Assembly: GCF_002307495.1 (NCBI RefSeq)
Contig: NZ_NTMR01000005.1
Location: forward strand, 248,001 to 312,000
Length of the DNA: 64,000 nt
Reading direction: 5' to 3'
Source of the DNA: Pseudomonas abyssi
Lineage (GTDB): Bacteria > Pseudomonadota > Gammaproteobacteria > Pseudomonadales > Pseudomonadaceae
Position 1 is the first letter of the stretch. Each line of letters opens with the position of its first letter. Positions 60,502 to 64,000 of the stretch are shown here, in pieces. The translations under genes were made by a program, and so were the position numbers. The notes beneath the pieces were generated by a model. It did no database searches. It worked only from the letters and a program-made list of their open reading frames with translations, and was not told where the DNA came from.

Positions 60502-61882
60502 AGCGCTGCGCCTGAGCGACCTGCTGAAACCTCTGATGGCGACCCTCAATGGGGTCGATACTCATTTTGACAGCGTCAGCATTGATGCACGTACCGTCGA
60601 GCGTGGCGGCCTGTTTGTTGCCTTGGCTGGCAGCCGCAGCAACGGTCATGACTTTGTTGCCCAGGCCCGTGAAAACGGCGCGGCGGCGGCGATGGTCGAG
60701 TATCTGGTGGATGACCCGCTGCCGCAGCTGCTGGTGCATGACTGCCAGTTGGCGCTGGGCAACCTGGCCGCTCTGGTACGCAAGCAGTTCAGCGGCACGG
60801 TCATCGGCATTACCGGTTCCAGCGGCAAAACCACCGTCAAGGAAATGCTGGCCGCCATCCTGCGCGAATGCGGCCCGGTGCTGGCCACTCGCGGCAACCT
60901 GAACAACGAATTGGGTGTGCCGCTGACCCTGCTGCAACTGACCAGCGAATACCGTTTTGCGGTGATCGAGATGGGCGCCGCTCAGGTGGGCGACATCCAT
61001 TACAGCATGGGCCTGGTCAAGCCGCAGATCAGCGTGCTGACCAATGCCGAGATGGCGCACGTCGGCCGCTTTGGCAGTCCGGAGAGTATCGCCAAGGCCA
61101 AAGGCGAAATTGTTTCTGCGCTGCCGGCCGGGGGTCACGCGGTGCTGAACCTGGATAGTCCCTGGTTCGAACAGTGGTATCAGTTGCTCGGCAGCCGGCG
61201 TACCGCCAGCTCATTCAGTCTGAAGAATCCGACTGCGCAGCTGCGCGCCGAGGCGCTTGAGCTGGACGAGCAGGGGCGTCCGCGCTTCAACCTGATCACG
61301 CCGGCAGGTGGCGTGTCCGTGCAACTGCAGCTGCGCGGCATGCACAACGTTGCCAACGCGCTGGCTGCTGCTGGCGCCGCCTTGCAGGCTGGTGCCGACC
61401 TGAGAGCCATTGCCGCGGGCCTGGCTGCACTGGCACCCGTTGATGGTCGTGGTAACTGGGCGGTTGGCCTGGGCGGCGCGCAGATCATCGACGACGCCTA
61501 CAACGCCAACCCTGCCTCGGTCATCGCCGCCATCGACCTGCTGGCCAGCATGGACGGGCGCCGCGTGCTGGCGCTGGGTGACATGGGTGAGCTGGGCGAG
61601 TGGGCCGAGCAAAGCCATCGTGAGGTTGGTGAGCACGCTCGCAAGGTCGGCCTGGATGCCCTTTATGCCACCGGCCGGCTGTCTGCCCTGGCCGTTGACG
61701 CTTTTGGTGAGCAGGGCTGCCTGTTCGATAGCCGCGAGGCGCTGGTTGCCGCGCTGGTTCCCACTTTGGACGCCAACACCCGAGTGCTGGTGAAAGGCTC
61801 GCGCAGTGCGGGCATGGATACTGTCGTCGCCGGCCTTCTGGCCCCGGCTGACGCGCTCAACAACGACAACGGGGCCAGCTGA
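60494..61882 (+). CDS. murF: UDP-MurNAc-tripeptide:D-Ala-D-Ala ligase
   Basis: 462 residues from ATG at 60494 ([20 protein letters not shown]). ATP-binding [34 protein letters not shown], and [17 protein letters not shown]. Completes the pentapeptide. The longer upstream frame overlaps murE and is rejected. Confidence 0.96.
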
Positions 61883-61883
61883 C

Positions 61884-62966
61884 ATGTTGCTTTTCCTTGC
61901 CGAGTTTCTCCAGCAGTACTACTCCGGCTTTTCGGTGTTCCAGTACCTGACCCTGCGCGGCATTCTGGGCGTGCTGACCGCGCTGGCCATCGCGCTGTTT
62001 CTGGGGCCCTGGATGATCCGCACCCTGCAGGTGCGTCAGATTGGCCAGTCGGTGCGTACCGACGGCCCGCAGTCGCACCTGTCCAAAAAGGGTACCCCCA
62101 CCATGGGCGGCGCGCTGATTCTGGTCGCGATCGGCATCGCCACCCTGCTGTGGGCTGACCTGCGCAACCTCTACGTCTGGGTAGTGCTGGGCGTGACCAT
62201 CAGCTTTGGCGCGGTGGGCTGGGTCGATGACTACCGCAAGGTCATCGAGAAAAACTCCCGCGGTCTGCCGTCGCGCTGGAAGTACTTCTGGCAGTCGGTG
62301 TTCGGCCTCGCGGCCGCCATTGTGCTGTATATGGCGGCGAAGACGCCGGTAGAAACCACACTGATCGTGCCGTTCTTCAAGCAGGTCGAGTTTCAGCTCG
62401 GCATTCTGTTTGTCGTGCTGACCTATTTCGTCATCGTCGGCTCCAGCAATGCGGTCAACCTGACCGATGGACTGGATGGTCTGGCCATCATGCCAACGGT
62501 CATGGTTGGTGGCGCGTTGGGCATCTTTGCCTACCTGTCGGGTAATGCCAGGTTTGCCGAGTACCTGCTGATCCCTTACGTGCCGGGCGCCGGCGAGCTG
62601 ATCATCTTCTGCGGTGCGCTGCTGGGCGCCGGCCTTGGCTTTCTCTGGTTCAACACCTATCCCGCCCAGGTTTTCATGGGCGACGTGGGCGCGCTGGCGC
62701 TGGGCGCCGCGCTGGGCGTGATCGCGGTGATCGTGCGACAGGAAATTGTGCTGTTCATCATGGGCGGCATTTTTGTGGTGGAAACGCTGTCGGTCATCGT
62801 GCAGGTGGCGTCGTTCAAGCTGACCGGGCGTCGGGTGTTTCGTATGGCGCCGATCCACCACCATTTTGAACTCAAAGGCTGGCCGGAGCCGCGCGTGATC
62901 GTGCGTTTCTGGATCATCACCGTCGTACTGGTGCTGATCGGCCTGGCCACATTGAAGCTGCGTTGA
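61884..62966 (+). CDS. mraY: Phospho-MurNAc-pentapeptide transferase
   Basis: 360 residues, ten helices. Motifs [65 protein letters not shown] and the histidine-rich [15 protein letters not shown]. Makes lipid I on undecaprenyl phosphate in the inner membrane. ATG at 61884, two bases after murF. Confidence 0.97.
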   Translation: MLLFLAEFLQQYYSGFSVFQYLTLRGILGVLTALAIALFLGPWMIRTLQVRQIGQSVRTDGPQSHLSKKGTPTMGGALILVAIGIATLLWADLRNLYVWVVLGVTISFGAVGWVDDYRKVIEKNSRGLPSRWKYFWQSVFGLAAAIVLYMAAKTPVETTLIVPFFKQVEFQLGILFVVLTYFVIVGSSNAVNLTDGLDGLAIMPTVMVGGALGIFAYLSGNARFAEYLLIPYVPGAGELIIFCGALLGAGLGFLWFNTYPAQVFMGDVGALALGAALGVIAVIVRQEIVLFIMGGIFVVETLSVIVQVASFKLTGRRVFRMAPIHHHFELKGWPEPRVIVRFWIITVVLVLIGLATLKLR

Positions 62967-62977
62967 GGAGCAGGGCG

Positions 62978-64000
62978 TGTCACTGATTACCACGGACAAG
63001 CAACGGATCATCGTCGGGCTCGGCAGCAGCGGGCTCTCGGTCGCCCGTTATCTGGCGGGCCAGGGCCTGTCCTTTGCCGTGGCCGACACCCGTGAAAATC
63101 CGCCCGGCTTGGAAAAGCTGAAGCGTTTTGCGCCCATGGCTGATCTGTACCTCGGTGAGCTGGATGAGGCGCTGCTGTGCGCCGCTGACGAGCTGATCGT
63201 CAGCCCAGGCGTCGCCTTGGCAGTGCCTGCGCTGCAGGCCGCCGCCAAGGCGGGTGTCAGCATCGTGGGTGATATCGAACTCTTTGCCCGCGTGGCCAAG
63301 GCGCCGATCGTGGCGATCACCGGCTCGAATGCCAAAAGTACGGTCACTACGCTGGTCGGCGAAATGGCTGCTGCGGCTGGCGTCAAGGTGGCGGTTGGCG
63401 GCAACCTGGGCACGCCCGCACTGGACCTGCTGGATGAGCAGCCCGAGCTGTATGTGCTGGAGCTGTCGAGCTTTCAGTTGGAGACCACCGCGAACCTCAA
63501 CGCGATGGTCGCTACTGTGCTGAACATCAGTGAAGACCACATGGACCGCTACGCCAGCCTGGCGACCTACCACCTGGCCAAGCACCGCATCTTCCGCGGC
63601 GCGCAGCAGGTGGTGGTGAACCGCGATGACGCGCTGTCGCGTCCGCTGGTGGCCGATGACTTGCCACGACTGACCTTTGGTCTGTCGCGTCCCGACTTCA
63701 AGGGCTTTGGTCTGATCGAGCAGGATGGCGAGAGCTGGCTGGCCTATGAATTCAAGGCCCTGATGCCGACCCGCGAGTTGAAGATGCGTGGCGCTCACAA
63801 TCAATCCAACGCGCTGGCGGCGCTGGCGCTAGGTCAGGCAGCTGGCCTGCCGATGGATGCGATGCTTGATACGCTGCGCCGCTTCACCGGCCTGCCGCAC
63901 CGCTGCCAGTGGGTCGGTAGCCACAACGACGTGGCCTACTTTGATGATTCCAAGGCGACCAACGTGGGCGCTGCACTGGCGGCGATCAACGGCTTTGCTG
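62978..64000 (+). CDS. murD: UDP-MurNAc-L-Ala:D-Glu ligase, N-terminal 341 codons
   Basis: Cut by the window edge. Starts at GTG 62978 (MSLITTDKQRIIVGLGSSG) with GAGGAGCAGG upstream, 11 bases after the mraY stop. Seen: the Rossmann-like N-terminal domain, the ATP loop AITGSNAKSTVTTLVGEMA, VLELSSFQLETT, ISEDHMDRYAS and the start of the C-terminal domain (HRCQWVGSHNDVAYFDDSKATN). Adds D-glutamate to UDP-MurNAc-L-Ala. Confidence 0.96.

Overview
The window reads as a chromosomal segment of a gammaproteobacterium of the Pseudomonadaceae (Pseudomonas or Halopseudomonas type). GC is high, and it carries blocks whose order matches pseudomonad chromosomes: rplM-rpsI-petABC-sspAB, lpoA-yraN-diaA-BON lipoprotein, rsmI-rnpB, and the start of the division and cell wall cluster mraZ-rsmH-ftsL-ftsI-murE-murF-mraY-murD. 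The species cannot be fixed from the sequence alone.

Layout. 1-2 kb: the end of a MgtC/DUF4010-type membrane protein, a hairpin-bearing spacer, a truncated UvrA-like ABC ATPase and an ISL3-type transposase remnant; this is scarred accessory DNA. 2-6 kb: periplasmic glucan protein OpgD, a divergent AraC regulator and monooxygenase-fold gene, a small secreted unknown, and a dead sigma/anti-sigma remnant. 6-19 kb: an iron-starvation island. It holds two complete ECF sigma-FecR-TonB receptor sets. The first resembles HasI/HasS/HasR haem uptake. The second continues into a lipoprotein and a periplasmic double-rhodanese protein, but its receptor is broken by an in-frame TAA. A DUF3649-PepSY-DUF3325 membrane cluster follows. 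19-28 kb: a MuxABC-OpmB (MdtABC) type tripartite efflux operon with two RND pumps. 28-30 kb: a PAS protein and a cytoplasmic-sensing chemoreceptor that together look like a split Aer (CetB/CetA-like) energy-taxis pair. 30-37 kb: fumC, metE and a ferric-siderophore TonB receptor. 37-41 kb: an MCE/Mla-type lipid ABC transporter and zapG. 41-45 kb: a hydrolase and zapE, then a GlxA-type regulator and an aldo/keto reductase lying between zapE and rplM. 45-50 kb: ribosomal L13/S9, cytochrome bc1 and SspA/SspB. 50-55 kb: envelope maintenance genes, rsmI and RNase P RNA. 55-64 kb: the mra/dcw cluster, cut within murD.

How it fits together. I find six Fur-like 19-bp sites by eye, in front of both sigma genes, the haem-type receptor, the PepSY cluster, fumC and the siderophore receptor. 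Much of 6-19 kb and 31-37 kb is therefore probably derepressed under iron limitation, with the FecR/ECF pairs adding substrate-specific induction. The most novel-looking unit is the sigma-FecR-receptor-lipoprotein-rhodanese operon (10.6-16.6 kb). It couples a TonB receptor to a periplasmic sulfurtransferase, and in this isolate the receptor appears to be a fresh pseudogene. Control elements in the housekeeping half are unusually readable: a three-repeat MraZ operator, an rnpB promoter whose -35 contains the rsmI stop codon, and hairpins placed right at the predicted 5' ends of the rplM and sspA transcripts.
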